Positions 33,870 through 46,957 of a stretch of 64,000 nt of DNA are shown here, in pieces. The DNA is from Erpobdella octoculata. Its lineage: Eukaryota; Annelida; Clitellata; Hirudinida; Erpobdellidae. The stretch is taken from positions 17,914,371-17,978,370 of the forward strand of contig OZ022238.1 in assembly GCA_963978895.1 (NCBI GenBank). Reading direction: 5' to 3'. Within the stretch, counting starts at the first letter, position 1; the number at the start of each line of letters is the position of its first letter. Under the pieces are notes generated by a model. That model did no database searches. It had not been told where the DNA came from and was given only the letters and a program-made list of their open reading frames with translations. The position numbers and the translations under genes were made by a program.

Positions 33870-34866
33870 AAGCGACCACATTAAATGAGTTACAAAGAAC
33901 GAAACTCACTTTGAAATTAAATAGAGTTCGAGGAAAAGTAGCCCAACAAAATCGATGATATTTTTTCAATAATTTAGAACTAAATAAGTAATTAAAACAC
34001 CGGAAAGACAAGTTAAAACACGTTAAACGCTCGATAGGTGAAAAACGTAACCATACAGAGCGGCGTTGTACGACTTGTGAACAACACAAAGAACGACAAG
34101 CACGGGCACTAAAATATTGGCAGTAACATAATCTAAGACAAGGCTATTGTATACGGTCGGACGGCAATTAGCGCCGTCGCCGCTTATTAATATTATCATT
34201 GTAAGTGAGATGCTCAAAAGTAGTATTCGAGCCACTGAGCCCCGCACTATCCTCGCATCCAGGCTGAACGTCATGAAGTTCAACTGGGACGAAAGCGTCA
34301 AGTTGCCCGCAGGTCAAAGTATTGTTTTCATCGCCGAGCAAGCCATGAGACAACGATAGAAGATTACTTTCTTCAAAGTTGCCTGCAGCACCATCGACTG
34401 AAGACGAGATGAAGCTGGTGGGGAAAACGACGTTATCGCCAAACAGTGTTTGGCCATCTCCATGTGTAACGTCCCGAGCTGAAGCACAGCGGGCCATTTC
34501 GTGAAGATCGACTTTTCTTCCGGAATCAGGCCGACCGCGCGATCCAAAAGAATGAACTGAAGTGTGGCGCCTTTGATTGCCAGCGCTCAGCGAATGAGAT
34601 CCGCTGTCACGGCCGACAGAAACGCAAGAAACGAGGGACAATTCAGTGCCGTCCAGAGCCATCATGAAGACTTGATCGTCCACATCAGACTCGTTTTCAG
34701 TTGTAGAGAGGGTGACGGGTATGTAACCACGAGAGATACAACAACTGACTTTTGTAAGTGGTAGATCCGAGGTATGAGAGTCTACGGATCTATCACGAGT
34801 ATTGTCTTGCACATCACTTGTACGCTGATGACAAGTTACAGAAGCAGGTAAACTTGTCGTCGAGTT
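33870..34866 (-). pseudogene. GC-rich coding remnant, hydrophobic C-terminal part
   Basis: On the minus strand a 230-residue open frame (to 34168) is Ser/Asp-rich with basic runs (G-S-R-G-R-P-D-S-G-R-K). The overlapping frame (34023-34301) has two hydrophobic stretches, I-L-L-L-S-I-S-L-T-M-I-I-L-I-S and N-I-L-V-P-V-L-V-V-L-C-V-V, then S-Y-N-A-A-L-Y-G-Y. The pattern would suit the third cytoplasmic loop and last two helices of a receptor-like membrane protein broken by a frameshift, but I do not recognise it. Its composition is unlike the intron around it. Confidence 0.3.
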
Positions 34867-34922
34867 GCCACCATATATATATATATATATGGATTTGAAA
34901 TAAAATATATTAATTTTCACGG

Positions 34923-36620
34923 TTTGCTTGTATATATATTGCCTGAAATATGGAGAACTGCATACATCACACCAATTCACAAAAAAGGACCTACAAGTGT
35001 TGTCTCAAACTACAGACCAATCTCTCTCACGTGTACATGCTGCCGCGTTATGGAAAAGATTGCTAGCAAAAGAATCTTAGCCCACCTCTCTACTCATGGT
35101 CTTATTTCTCCACATCAGCACGGTTTCCTGAGACAGAGATCAAATTGTACGAACCTTCTGGAGTGTGTACATGACTGGATTGTGGGGTTACTGGATGGTG
35201 GTCAAGTGAACATTGTTTATTTTGATTTTCAAAAGGCTTTCGACTCGGTCTCCCACCCAAAGTTGAAGACTAAACTCATTAGCTACGGAATATCAGGTGA
35301 TTTGTTGGCATGGATCTTGGATTTTTTGAGTGCTCGGAAACAGCTTGTTCGAATTGGTGAGTGCTTATCTACTTCGAGAGATGTTGCCAGTGGTGTTCCT
35401 TAAGGGAGTGTCCTGGGCACCATACTCTTTCTAATTTTTATAAGCGATATTACGGATGGTGATGCTTTCGGATCGGTCTCTGTCAAGATGTTTGCAGACG
35501 ACATAAAAATTTACTCAGCAACTCAGCCCACATCTTCTTCGGCTCCAGAAATACAGAGAGCAATTGATGAACAAGTTCTCTGGAGTGAAACATGGCGACT
35601 GAATCTGGCACTATCATAGTGTTTTGTATGTCCCATTCACAGGCGAAGAAACGACGAAGGCTTCTAAATACCTAGATATCAAACTGGGACATACGAGCTT
35701 AAACCGATCGAGCAAGCAAGGGATCTGGGGGTACTAATTGATAAAACCTTGATTTCAAAACACACATTGAGAACATTATCCACTCTGCGTCGGTGAAACT
35801 TAGATTTATAAAACTATGCCTCCTGTCTAAAGATCCGTATCTGATGAAAAAAGCATTCACTACATACGTGCGACCATTGCTCGAATACTGCTCTCCAGTT
35901 TAAAGCCCTTGGCACAAGTACCTAATCGACGGCCTGTAGATGGTTTAGAAAAGATTCACCCGAATGTTTCCAAATATCAGCCATCTACCATACTCGACCC
36001 GTCTCGGCTTTTTGTGATTGAAAAGTCTAGAAGAGCGCAAACTTCTCGCAGACCTCTGTTTCTGCTACAGATCTTTAAATGGAATAGTGGATTCTAGCCT
36101 GGTTGGACAATTTAAACGAGCAAATTATGACAAAACAAGGGGCCATAGCTACAAACTGATGCCAGGTCAATATAGAACTGACGATGCCAGGTTTTTCATA
36201 ACTGGCCGTGTGGTCTCAGCATGAAATTCTTTGCCTTAGGATGTTGTTGGATCATCAAATTACAGTCGGTTCAGAAACTTGATAAATCAGATGGATTTAT
36301 CTAAGTTTTCAAGACTTTGAATTTTTCAGGAAGCATTAGCAGATCTGGATGTCACATGAATAGATTTTTGGAAATATTTAGAGGGATTTTGACGATTGCG
36401 GTGGAAGTTTCAAACTTCACGGCATTATCTATATGCGTTAAGAACAACAATTTGTCAGGCTTAACCGATCCATAAATGCAAAATTTAAATAGTTACAAGA
36501 TTTGATATCTTATTCAATATGTTATATGCGAGCATACCTTGCTATTGCATATTTCTAACATCTTAACAATTTACGATTTGCAACTGAGTACGTGTACATA
36601 TTTAGTTTATTGGTTTTTGT
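34923..36620 (+). pseudogene. Jockey-like LINE, 5'-truncated copy 1
   Basis: Reverse-transcriptase half of a LINE: A-Y-I-T-P-I-H-K-K-G, N-Y-R-P-I-S-L-T, V-Y-F-D-F-Q-K-A-F-D, G-V-P then a stop in place of the expected Gln, and F-A-D-D. Frame changes follow (near 35400, 35620, 35740, 35900). Copy 2 (45548-46945) covers the same 3' part and is very similar, so both derive from one family. It starts directly after a TA array and a GGATTTGAAATAAA segment. Confidence 0.8.
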
Positions 36621-36775
36621 TATATCTTTATTATTCTAATTGAATAATAATAATTATAATCTAACTATTGTGGTTGCTAAACACTTATTAGATCTTTGTT
36701 AATTATTAATAAAATTATATATGCTTTGTTCTTATGAAATGACTAAATAGGAAATAGAATAAAACTTATAGATAA

Positions 36776-36779
<4 letters not shown>

Positions 36780-36860
<81 letters not shown>

Positions 36861-36861
36861 A
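36780..36861. repeat. (TA)n array, interrupted
   Basis: TA-rich array at the 3' edge of the minus-strand SAP-Gypsy. Confidence 0.9.
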
Positions 36862-36873
36862 ATCTCCCTCTCT

Positions 36874-38165
36874 TTATAGAAAATCATATGATTTTCTACT
36901 GGGGTCCAGTACTATCCGTTTTGGAGGGTTACAATAACGTTTAGGTCTTGCCTCCGGTTCTATTCCTTTTGGAATGTGTGTCAACTCCTCCGGATTGGCT
37001 TCATTATCCATATGGCTCGAAACATGGTCTCCTTGTCTATTCTCTCCATCCTCATTCTCCGTAACCCGAGGGGTTGCGTTTATGTCTGGTTTCAACATCT
37101 CTTCCTCTCCTGGGAACACAATTCTTACTGGGGCTTTCTCTCCATTACTTTTATCTTGAAGGAGTACTGGCATGTCGAATGTCTCAAACACTTCTTTAAG
37201 TGCCCAATCTAAATTTTTAGTCTTAATTGATTTGTATGCCTTTTTGTAATCCTTCTGTCTTCGTAAACCGTTTTTCCAATTCTTTTTAAAATCTTCCCTG
37301 GTATCCATCTGGGATGGTTTGGATTTGTATAATCTCTAGCGTACACCGCATCTTGTTCTTTGAAAATTCTCGGTCTTGCCCTATTCCTTTTGTCAAACTG
37401 TCTCTTCATGCAAGATTTTGTTTTCGAATACTTTTTGTCTTTTTTAGTACTTAGTTGTAAGTCTGATAGTGGTGTTCTAATTTGTATCCCCAAAAAAATT
37501 TCTGCGGGAGATTTTTGATGTGGACTAGATGGGCACGGTGTAGATCTATAACACAATAAAAATTTTTGCACCAATTCCTCGGTAATTCTTTTACCTTTTA
37601 GCTTTTGTATGGTTCTTTTGAAAGTATCAACAAATCTTTCTGCTTGACCATTACTTTGTGGATGAAAAGGAGGTATTCGGATATGACTGATAAATTTTGA
37701 CTGACAAAATCTTTCAAATTCCATAGACGTAAACTGTGTTCCGTTATCTGATACCAATGTCTTGGGAAATCCATACCAAGCAAACATTCTGTTCAGCTCG
37801 CGAATTGTCGTTGTTGAGGTAGCCGCACTCATTTGCATTATTTCTGGCCATTCAGAATATGCGTCCACAACAACCAGAAACATTGAATTCTCCATTGGTC
37901 TCGCAAAATCAATGTGAATTCTCTCCCAGGCCTGTGATGGTTCAGGCCATGGTGACAACGTGTTTTTTATAGGTATTTTAGCTGCTTTTTGACATGCATC
38001 ACAGGTTTTCATCATACTTTCAATATCTCTATCGATTCCATGCCAATACACCGACTGTCTGGCCAGCATTTTCATTCTCGTAACTCCTGGATGACCCTGA
38101 TGTAGCATCCTCAATATACGCTGTTGCAGTTTTTTTGGAATTACCCATAAATAGAATGCCATCAT
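36874..38165 (-). pseudogene. Gypsy integrase and C-terminal tail
   Basis: The frame 38165-37209 shows the H2C2 zinc module (H-Q-G-H-P-G-V and C-D-A-C-Q) and an integrase core with first Asp in I-H-I-D-F-A, second in S-D-N-G-T-Q-F and Glu in Q-S-N-G-Q-A-E-R. A frame change near 37310 leads into 37308-36874, an acidic then basic tail (R-P-K-R-Y-C-N-P-P-K-R). DDE residues appear intact, so the domain looks only recently inactive. Confidence 0.8.
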
Positions 38166-38171
38166 GTAAAG

Positions 38172-38768
38172 TCAAATCAGTTGCTTTACTTTGGAATGCA
38201 TTCCAGTTTGATCCAGGTTTAACTTTTGGCCAAAATCCCTTTTGCATGGTTCATCTTGAGCATCTTTGCGAGGTTGATTATCATGACCGTCTTTGACAAG
38301 CACATCATCATGACCGTCTTTGACAGGCTCATGACCATCCTTGCATGGTTCATCTTGAACATCTTTGCATGGTTCATCTTGAACATCTTTGCATGGTTCA
38401 TCTTGCACATCTTTGCAAGGCTCATCACCATGACCATCCTTGCATGGTTCATCTTGTACATTCTTGCATGGTTCATCTTGACCGTCTTTTTTGTTTCCGC
38501 AATTGTTTGTGTCACCATTGAAGAGTTCAAGAAATTTCTTCCTTTCTTGCTGTGCTGCTCTGATTTCCTCCGCCATTTTATTCAGAGCCTTCAACAATTC
38601 ATTTTCTGCTTCGAACTCATACTCTTCCGGATCGAACCCATTGTTCTCCAGTGACGTCCGGAGGCGGTCCACGAGCTCAGACTTTCTTCCTTTATCACTG
38701 AGCTCTCGTTTTCTAAGTTCCCGCCTCAACTCGAGTATCAAGAGCTCATCCAATGCTTTCAAAATCAT
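38172..38768 (-). CDS. SAP-domain gag-like protein (truncated)
   Basis: Starts at the ATG at 38766-38768 (M-I-L-K-A-L-D-E-L), equivalent to the start of the plus-strand copy at 39428. The first 45 residues form a SAP motif (L-R-R-E-L-R-K-R-E-L-S-D-K-G-R-K-S-E-L), a putative DNA/RNA-binding helix pair. A coiled-coil-like stretch follows (N-K-M-A-E-E-I-R-A-A-Q), then about nine tandem 8-9-residue repeats of the D-E-P-C-K-D-V-Q type. The frame ends where the internal deletion joins it to the integrase part. Confidence 0.65.
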   Translation of the reverse strand: MILKALDELLILELRRELRKRELSDKGRKSELVDRLRTSLENNGFDPEEYEFEAENELLKALNKMAEEIRAAQQERKKFLELFNGDTNNCGNKKDGQDEPCKNVQDEPCKDGHGDEPCKDVQDEPCKDVQDEPCKDVQDEPCKDGHEPVKDGHDDVLVKDGHDNQPRKDAQDEPCKRDFGQKLNLDQTGMHSKVKQLI

Positions 38769-38805
38769 TCTTGTATCCCACAAGTAAAGTAATTTTTTGC
38801 GACGC

Positions 38806-39060
38806 GGTGTTGCCGTAGACACGTGGGTTCGACTCCTAGTAGAGTCTTATAAATATTTGCGTTACTTGTGGTGACAGTTAGTCATCCTATTTGTAGGCTC
38901 TTGAAACATTTCAACTCAATGTTTCACTTCGCAAAAAATTACCTATCTGGCAGCAGACTAGCTGTCGAGTAGAGCCGAAGTAAGGAGTTCTGAGCCTATC
39001 ATAGTCGTAGTCTAATGTTAAATAGCTCCGAAAGACTGAGACTTCTAGCCGTCATTTTTG
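38806..39060 (+). repeat. SINE-like body, copy 1
   Basis: Begins with the B-box half of a tRNA-like head (GTTGCCGTAGACACG then GGGTTCGACTCC), then about 200 bp of unique body. The same head half occurs in full context at 39066-39147, so this looks like the downstream part of a SINE. Confidence 0.5.
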
Positions 39061-39065
39061 TGGTG

Positions 39066-39149
39066 ATGGTCGGTGGCTCAGTTGGTAAGAGCGCTTGCAT
39101 TTAGGCGAGGCGGTGTTGCCGTAGACACGTAGGTTCGATTTCTAGTAGA

Positions 39150-39150
<1 letters not shown>
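39066..39150 (+). repeat. tRNA-derived SINE head, copy 2
   Basis: A-box-like TGGCTCAGTTGGTAAGAGCG and B-box-like GGTTCGATTTC are spaced as in tRNA promoters. The intervening GAGGCGGTGTTGCCG and the lack of a clean cloverleaf argue for a SINE, not a working tRNA. It is cut off by a TA array. Confidence 0.55.

Positions 39151-39151
<1 letters not shown>

Positions 39152-39196
<45 letters not shown>
39152..39196. repeat. (TA)n microsatellite
   Basis: About 45 bp of TA between the SINE head and the LTR at 39199. Confidence 0.95.
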
Positions 39197-40698
<1,502 letters not shown>

Positions 40699-40904
40699 TT
40701 TGGAATAAACTTTAATTTTCACGATTTGCTTGTTCTATAAATCTAATATTTCATCCTGGATAATTTATAATTTGTGTAAATTGTGAATATTAATCGTTTT
40801 AAAGCTTTTAAAATTGGTCTTATCTTTAATCTAAAGTACACAATTATTTTAACAAGTTTGCATTTCGTACAACAAAATTTATAACTAATTCGTAGAATAC
40901 TTAC

Positions 40905-40946
40905 ATGCACTGGTAATGAAAGTTTTAGTTGTAGCTGGAGCCCCTG
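40905..40946 (-). CDS. 42-nt linker exon
   Basis: A phase-1/phase-1 exon between acceptor CATTGCAG and donor GTAAGT, encoding G-A-P-A-T-T-K-T-F-I-T-S-A. It resembles 30728-30772 in sequence and in both splice sites, so the two linker exons are probably duplicates. They form a short Thr-rich spacer between PAN-like domain 2 and the vWA domain. Confidence 0.65.
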
Positions 40947-41030
40947 CTGCAATGAAAAAACAAAACAAAATTCTATTTATATTCTAATTAATTATCTGTT
41001 ATAAAATATTCGTGGTCACATGAATATCGT

Positions 41031-41110
41031 CATCATCATTAGCATCATCACCATCACCATCACTATCACCATCACCATCATCATCATCATCAACAACTCC
41101 ATCACCACCA
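41031..41110. repeat. (CAT)n-type trinucleotide repeat
   Basis: Imperfect CAT/CAC repeat of about 80 bp in the intron below the PAN exons. Confidence 0.9.
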
Positions 41111-41144
41111 TAATTGTCACGTCCGCCTCTTAAACACAGCGGAC

Positions 41145-41370
41145 ATGCAAATCTCTGTTTTATTATAGCTGCGTGTGCGTATGCTTTTTTTATAAGTCCG
41201 TGCAGTTTTTATAGTGACGCCGCAATTTGAATATATAAACAGTTGCTAGGCTAGATATAAAATTGTTGAAGCTTTAGCTCGTATCGCGTGATGCTGGCAA
41301 CCAATCAATTTTGAAATGTTTTGCGCGATAGCCTGTGATTGTTCAAATTTGTAGATAGAGCTCGTCGTTT
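41145..41370 (-). repeat. Dispersed repeat D, copy 1
   Basis: About 220 bp sharing CCAATCA-TTTTGAA, TAGCCTGTGATTGTTCAA and TTTGTAGATA with 53405-53625. At the second site it overlaps the start of a Gypsy gag, so it probably is Gypsy-derived. Confidence 0.55.
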
Positions 41371-41571
41371 TGAAAATTTGAAAAGAGAATTGCGAATGTT
41401 TATAATTTATAATGTTTGTTATCGTTGTTGCTGCGACAACTATTGTTGTGTCATTGTCACTTTACTAATCATCATCATTTTAAATTTGAGCCTAAATAAA
41501 CTCCAGAAACCAAAAATCTTCTTATTTAAAATATACTAGAAATAAGATAAACGTAGAATAAAACAACCAAC

Positions 41572-41844
41572 CAGAAGTTGAAACAGAACTGCCGCAAGCT
41601 TCATTCATCTGTAGACGATACTGACTGGCAGTATCACTGTCGAAGGTATTATCATCTCTGAGGTCATCAGAGTTATTGTGAAAGTAGCACTCCGTGAAAG
41701 TAGGATCGTAGTCAATGGCCAAGCAGCTGCTGCTTGCTGCACAGGCGATTTTACAGCTGTCTATCGTCCTGTAGTTTGGTTGTGAAATCCCATTCAAGGA
41801 AATTTTGTTGAGCAGCACGTTCCAACTGATGCCGCATACATTGG
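41572..41844 (-). CDS. PAN/apple-like domain 2
   Basis: A 273-nt phase-1/phase-1 exon encoding about 90 residues. It has six cysteines in the same order as domain 1 (V-C-G, S-C-K-I-A-C, S-S-C, T-E-C, E-A-C) and the pattern D-S-C-K-I-A-C-A-A-S-S-S-C-L-A-I-D-Y-D, typical of PAN/apple-like modules in secreted or membrane proteins. Acceptor is CATGCAG and donor GTTGGT; an alternative donor four bases further on would break the phase. Domains 1 and 2 are clearly diverged duplicates. Confidence 0.8.
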
Positions 41845-42189
41845 CTGCATGAATTTTTAATTAATGTTATTTTATTGAAAACTTTATTTTGATTGTACAA
41901 TTTATAATATTTTAATGTGCTAATTAGAATACTATAATGTATATTAATTTAAAAAAGAAATTAATTTGATCTTTCTTGTCGATCATATTTTCAATATGTT
42001 CATTTTTTTAATAACTTATTAAACAAAATTGTTCCAAAAAATTGAATTAGAAACACGACAAAAATAAATAAGAATGTATTTTACAGCTGAACAATTAAGC
42101 CGTAAAGAAACGGGTTTTCACAAATCCTTTAAATTTCAGAATTTGCTGGCTTTTCATTTATTGCCAAAAAATTACTTTTAAAACATTTT

Positions 42190-42275
42190 TTATCAAATTC
42201 AGCTTGACTGGATGACGGGATTTTAAACATTCAAGCAAGCAAGACCGGTTGTGATGTTAATATAAGTGATTTTAA
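42190..42275 (+). repeat. Dispersed repeat B, partial copy
   Basis: Carries the CAAGCAAGCAAG then GATGTTAATATAAG signature. It ends about 17 bp below the 30-nt linker exon. Confidence 0.4.
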
Positions 42276-42291
42276 AAAAAGATCAACTCAC

Positions 42292-42321
42292 TTGTTGTTG
42301 TGATACTTGTATTGGTGGTAC
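42292..42321 (-). CDS. 30-nt Thr-rich linker exon
   Basis: A small phase-1/phase-1 exon between acceptor CAACAG and donor GTGAGT. It encodes about ten residues, mostly Thr and Ser (S-T-T-N-T-S-I-T-T-T), extending the Ser/Thr stalk between the two PAN-like domains. It keeps frame with both neighbours. Confidence 0.55.
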
Positions 42322-42790
42322 CTGTTGTAGTGGTACCCGCAAAAATTTAAAAAAATTAACAGGCTAACTATTATATATTAAAACTATCATGTATTAAAAT
42401 GCTATTTAGACGTAATAAATAAAAAGTTTTTATTCAAATTTTTGAAAAATAAAATTGAATGACAGTGTTTTCAGAGCACCATTTATTTTGCTGAAAGCTA
42501 TGAAATTATTAAATTACTTGTTATAATTCGTCAAAAGTCAATAATGACGTGATTTTAAAAATTTCAGCATAAATAAATACCCTTGTCTTGCTTCTGCAGT
42601 GCACCTAAGAGCGTTACATGAAGTTCTAAAAGACACATATACTACATATAGACATTGGAAAATAAGTATGTTGATTATGTGCAAAAGTTGAGTGATTTAT
42701 AATAAAAATTTGATTTAATATTGACTATTAACAATAACATTAAAACAAATGAATGTAACCAAAATATAAAAAAAACATTGAAATTCGTAC

Positions 42791-43123
42791 TTGAACTCGA
42801 AACATTTGAAGTACTTGAAGTAGCAGTATTACTAATAGAACTAGGTTTGCTACTTGTTGGAGCAGAAGTTGATGAGCTGCATGTTCTGTCTAAAGTGTAT
42901 GCACTGATCCTTGGGCTGTAGGCCGAAAGAAAATTTCCCGGAGATGTCTGAACCCAACAAGGTGGAAGTGAATCAAGGTCAAAGTTGATGAGGTTGCACT
43001 GGGGCAGGAAAAACTGGCAGTAGTCTTGGCATGAGGCCAACGTGGTATAGTTTGATGGAGACTGAGTTAGGTCATAGTGTTGTGTGAATGGGAATGACTT
43101 CCACACAACCCCACACCCAGACC
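42791..43123 (-). CDS. PAN/apple-like domain 1 with Ser/Thr tail
   Basis: A 333-nt phase-1/phase-1 exon. It encodes a compact domain of about 75 residues with six cysteines (G-C-G, S-C-Q-D-Y-C, Q-C, P-P-C, R-T-C), the spacing of PAN/apple-like modules that bind protein or carbohydrate outside the cell. A Ser/Thr/Pro-rich tail of about 35 residues follows, likely O-glycosylated. The acceptor is ATACCAG and the donor GTACGA. The reading frame runs upstream through a hydrophobic stretch that looks like a signal peptide, but that stretch contains no ATG and is better explained as intron. Confidence 0.75.
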
Positions 43124-43320
43124 CTGGTATATTCAACAATATTATAAAACCAGTTAAAAAAATCACATTTTTTCGAACCGACTGTAATAGATCAAATTTG
43201 GCATGCAAGAAGAAAAATTTTAATGCTTAAAAAGCAAATATTAGTACATTTTTGAAATCTATATAAATACAATTGAATTTTAATAATTGTTTATTTCAAA
43301 AATTAATGTTTTGTACTCAC

Positions 43321-43338
43321 CTGAAGCAGAAGAGACAG
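43321..43338 (-). CDS. 18-nt phase-1 microexon, Ser-rich linker (tentative)
   Basis: A very short candidate exon between acceptor CTTTTAG and donor GTGAGT. It is phase 1 on both sides and would add about six residues (V-S-S-A-S-G) in front of PAN-like domain 1. Support is only the two good splice signals, the matching phase, and the resemblance to the other small phase-1 linker exons of this gene. A long (CAT)n/(ATG)n array lies less than 100 bp upstream in the intron. cDNA would settle it. Confidence 0.45.
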
Positions 43339-43408
43339 CTAAAAGATGTAAAAACAGAGAGTTATTTTAGCTTAAAAGCTGTTTATTTCATCGTCTTGAC
43401 CATACACG

Positions 43409-43711
<303 letters not shown>

Positions 43712-43989
43712 TGCATATTGTTGATGATAATCATCGAGGTGTTATTCTCGAAGTTATATGCGATAATCTTGTATGGTCTTGTGTAAGGTCGTGTTCGAGA
43801 AGGAACTAGACCAAGCGTATGTACAAGTTTAAAGCGTAGGTTGGATATATACTTGTTGTCGTTTTAAATAACGGTTTGATGTCTTTGGATGATCAAGGTT
43901 GAGATTTCCATCTAGAATGCAGCCGGGAATATCAAATTGTCGACCGTAGACTGCCTAATCGGTGCCTGTGTCCTCGCTGACTGAATTAT

Positions 43990-45470
43990 TGAGACCTAAT
44001 AACACTAAAGGTAAATTCTTGAGCCAGTCTCACGAGGCACTTTCAGATTTTGCTTTAAAGCTTTCTTAAGGCTGCAATGTTGTCGTTCAACCGCACCGTT
44101 GGCTTGTAGGTGGTATGGGGTTACACGTCGCTTATCCACACCAAGATTTGCAACTACGACTTTAAAACGAAGTGATTCAAAGTGCATTCCACGATCAGAG
44201 AAGAAGATATCGGGTACACCATGTTGAGAGATCCATTGAATAAGGGTTGTAGATGTTGCTTCTGCCGTAACTACAGTCGTTGAGCAGAAACGCAAACCAT
44301 CGTGTGTTTCGATCGAAGATTGTAACAAGATATCGTTTGTTATTATTGGATGGAAGAAGCCCAACAAAGTCAATATGTATCGCAGCAAACTTTGCATGTT
44401 GTCTCGGATGTTTAAATGGTGGCTTGACGTGTTGGGTGATTTTAGCTGCTTGACAACCAAAACATTGTCTTACTCGCTCATTTATTTCTTTAGTCATGTC
44501 TGGCCAGAAATACGTTCTTTTTATTTGTCGGTTTGTGAAATTGGCACTTGTATGAGACACTGAATGTACTGCGTCAATGATTTCAGGAACTAGAATGCGG
44601 CTGATTTTTAAAGACGGATGTAATTCTTTCAGTAAATCGTCTGACTCTTTTAATTGACAAATTTATGTGGTTGACAAAGATGTCAAACCTTGTTTTAGAT
44701 GGACTGCGTCGACGATAGTATGTCTGGAGAGAACATCAGCAACTACATTGTCTTTTCCGGACCATTGCTCAATTTGAACATAAAAAGTCGATAAATATTC
44801 TATCTGTCGGCGTCGACGTTCACATTTAGATTGCGAACATGTACGACAATGGTTTGTGGTCTACTTTAAACCTGAATGTCCGTCCAAACAATGATCACTC
44901 AAAATAATTAACAGCTTTGAAAACGGCTGTCAATTCTTTTTCAAAGAGAGAATAACTCAGCTCGGCACCTTTCATTTGCTGAGAGAAAAACCCAATTTGA
45001 ACCGTTATGGGAATGTAGTGCACCTACCTCACGGACTTTGGAGTTGTCTGTAGTTAGGACATAAGAGTCGTTTTTAGCGGAGTAAACGAGATGTGCTGCA
45101 TTATTTGCAGACTGAATGAGCTGATCGAAGGCAGTTTGGCAATCTGAGTTTCAATCACAAATGACACCTTTATGCGTTAGTACTGTTAACGATTGCTGTA
45201 TGGCTGATACATTGAGTAGGAATTTTCGGTAAAAAAATAATCATGCCAAGGAATCTGCGTACTTGTTTTATGGTTGATGCTACTTTAAAAATGCGCAAGC
45301 CACTCATTTTTTCAGGAATTCGTTGGTATCCAGATGATATCAGTTTCTGTCCAAGAAAATCAACTTCTTGGACCAATGTTGTTTTCCGCTTATGTGGCAC
45401 CGATATCACACGTCATTTCATCGTTTGGGATGAACCATGCTCAGTAAGCCGACGTCACTCAGTTATATAT
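43990..45470 (-). pseudogene. Gypsy pol remnant (RT end, RNase H, integrase)
   Basis: Minus strand. At 45409-45170: V-D-F-L-G-Q-K-L, then K-Q-V-R-R-F-L-G-M-I, the end of reverse transcriptase. At 44560-44195: C-F-G-C-Q-A-A-K and I-H-I-D-F-V-G (integrase zinc module and first Asp). After a frame change, 44460-44005: F-F-S-D-R-G-M-H-F (second Asp) and Q-A-N-G-A-V-E-R-Q-H (Glu). Several stops. It is not closely similar to the SAP-Gypsy integrase at 37209. Its 5' side is broken by the LINE at 45548. Confidence 0.75.
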
Positions 45471-45547
45471 TGAGTTGAAAGATGAAATCAAGCTGGCTGC
45501 TTTGAACGACTTTCTCACTTCGGTTCTTAATGAATGGTCTTGCCCTA

Positions 45548-46945
45548 ACGGAATATCAGGTGATTTGCTGGCATGGATCTTGGATTTTTTGAGTGCTCGA
45601 AAACAGCTTGTTCGAATTGGTGAGTGCTTATCTGCTCCGAGAGATGTTACCAGTGGTGTTCCTCAAGGGAGTGTCCTGGGCCCCATACTCTTTCTAATTT
45701 TTATTAACGATATTACGGATGGTGATGGTTTTGGACCGGTCTCTGTCAAGATGTTTGCAGACGACATAAAAATTTACTCAGCAACTCAGCCCACATCTTC
45801 TTCGGCTCCAGAAATACAGAGAGCAATTGATGAACTAGTTCTCTGGAGTGAAACATGGCAACTGAATCTGGCACTATCAAAGTGTTTTGTATGTCCCATT
45901 CACAGGCGAAGAAACGACAAAGGCTTCGAAATACCTAGATATCGAATTGGGACATACGAGCTTGAACCGACCGAGCAAGCAAGAGATCTGGGTGTACTAA
46001 TTGATAAAAACCTTAATTTCAAAAAACACATTGAGAACATTATCCACTCTGCGTCGGTGAAACTCAGATTAATAAAACTATGCCTCCTGTCTAAAGATCC
46101 GTATCTGATGAAAAAAGCATTCACTACATACGTGCGACCATTGCTCGAATACTGCTCTCCAGTTTGGAGCCCTCGGCACAAGTACCTAATCGACGGCCTG
46201 GAGAAGGTTCAGAAAAGATTCACCCGAATGGTTCCAAATATCAGCCATCTACCATACTCGACCCGTCTCAGCTTTTTGGGATTGAAAACTCTAGAAGAGC
46301 GCAGACTTATCGCAGACCTTTGTTTCTGCTACAGATCTTTAAATGGAATGGTGGATTATAGCCTGGTTGGACAATCTAAACGAGCAAATTATGAAAAAAC
46401 AAGGGCCATAGCTACAAACTGATGCCAGGTCAATATAGAACTGACGATGCCAGGTTTTTCATAACTGGACGCGTGGTCTCAGCCTGGAATTCTTTGCCTC
46501 AGGATGTTGTTGGATCATCAAACTACAGTCGGTTCAGAAGCTTGATAAATCAGATGGATTTATCTAAGTTTTCAAGACTTTGAATTTTTCATGAAGCATT
46601 AGCAGATCTGGATGTCAAATGAACAGATTTTTGGAAGTATTTAGAGGGATTTTGAAGATTGCGGTGGAAGTTTCAACTTCACGGCATTATGTATAAGCGT
46701 TAAGAACAACAATTTGTCAGGTTTAACCGTTCCATAAATGTAAAATTTAAATATTTACAAGACTTAATATCTTATTCAATATGTTATACGCGAGCATACT
46801 TTGCTATTGTATGTTTCTAACATCTTAACAATTTACGATTTGCAACTGAGTATGTGTACATATTTCGTTTATTGGTTTTTTTGTTTCGTTTGTACTGTCC
46901 GAACGGTATTAGAGGCCGATAGGCCCTTCTGTTTGAGAATAAATA
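45548..46945 (+). pseudogene. Jockey-like LINE, 5'-truncated copy 2
   Basis: Reverse-transcriptase palm onward: G-V-P-Q-G-S-V-L-G-P, K-M-F-A-D-D, then L-L-E-Y-C-S-P-V-W-S and N-S-L-P-Q-D-V-V-G-S. The long frame is open from about 45548 to 46422, with one frame change near 46400. The 3' UTR ends in GAATAAATAAATAAATAAAA at 46928-46947. It carries intact catalytic residues but lacks everything upstream. Confidence 0.8.
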
Positions 46946-46957
46946 AATAAATAAAAA

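Larger units (their letters stand above)
36874..38822 (-). mobile_element. SAP-domain Gypsy element, deletion derivative 1
   Basis: A Gypsy-type LTR retrotransposon on the minus strand in which a SAP-bearing gag (38172-38768) is followed at once by an integrase (37209-38165) and a C-terminal tail. Protease, reverse transcriptase and RNase H are missing, so a large internal deletion has joined gag to integrase. No LTR or primer site was found next to it; the 5' side is replaced by SINE-like sequence and the 3' side by a TA array. Confidence 0.75.

Noticed and set aside
39066..39150. A functional tRNA gene
   Set aside because: A and B boxes are present but acceptor and anticodon stems do not pair well, and related copies carry a SINE body.
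42600..42650. An 8-nt exon between CTTTTAG and GTAACG
   Set aside because: Its length would break the frame between neighbouring phase-1 exons.
43124..43208. Possible signal peptide in front of PAN-like domain 1
   Set aside because: The frame is hydrophobic but has no ATG, and a good acceptor (ATACCAG) marks the exon start at 43123.
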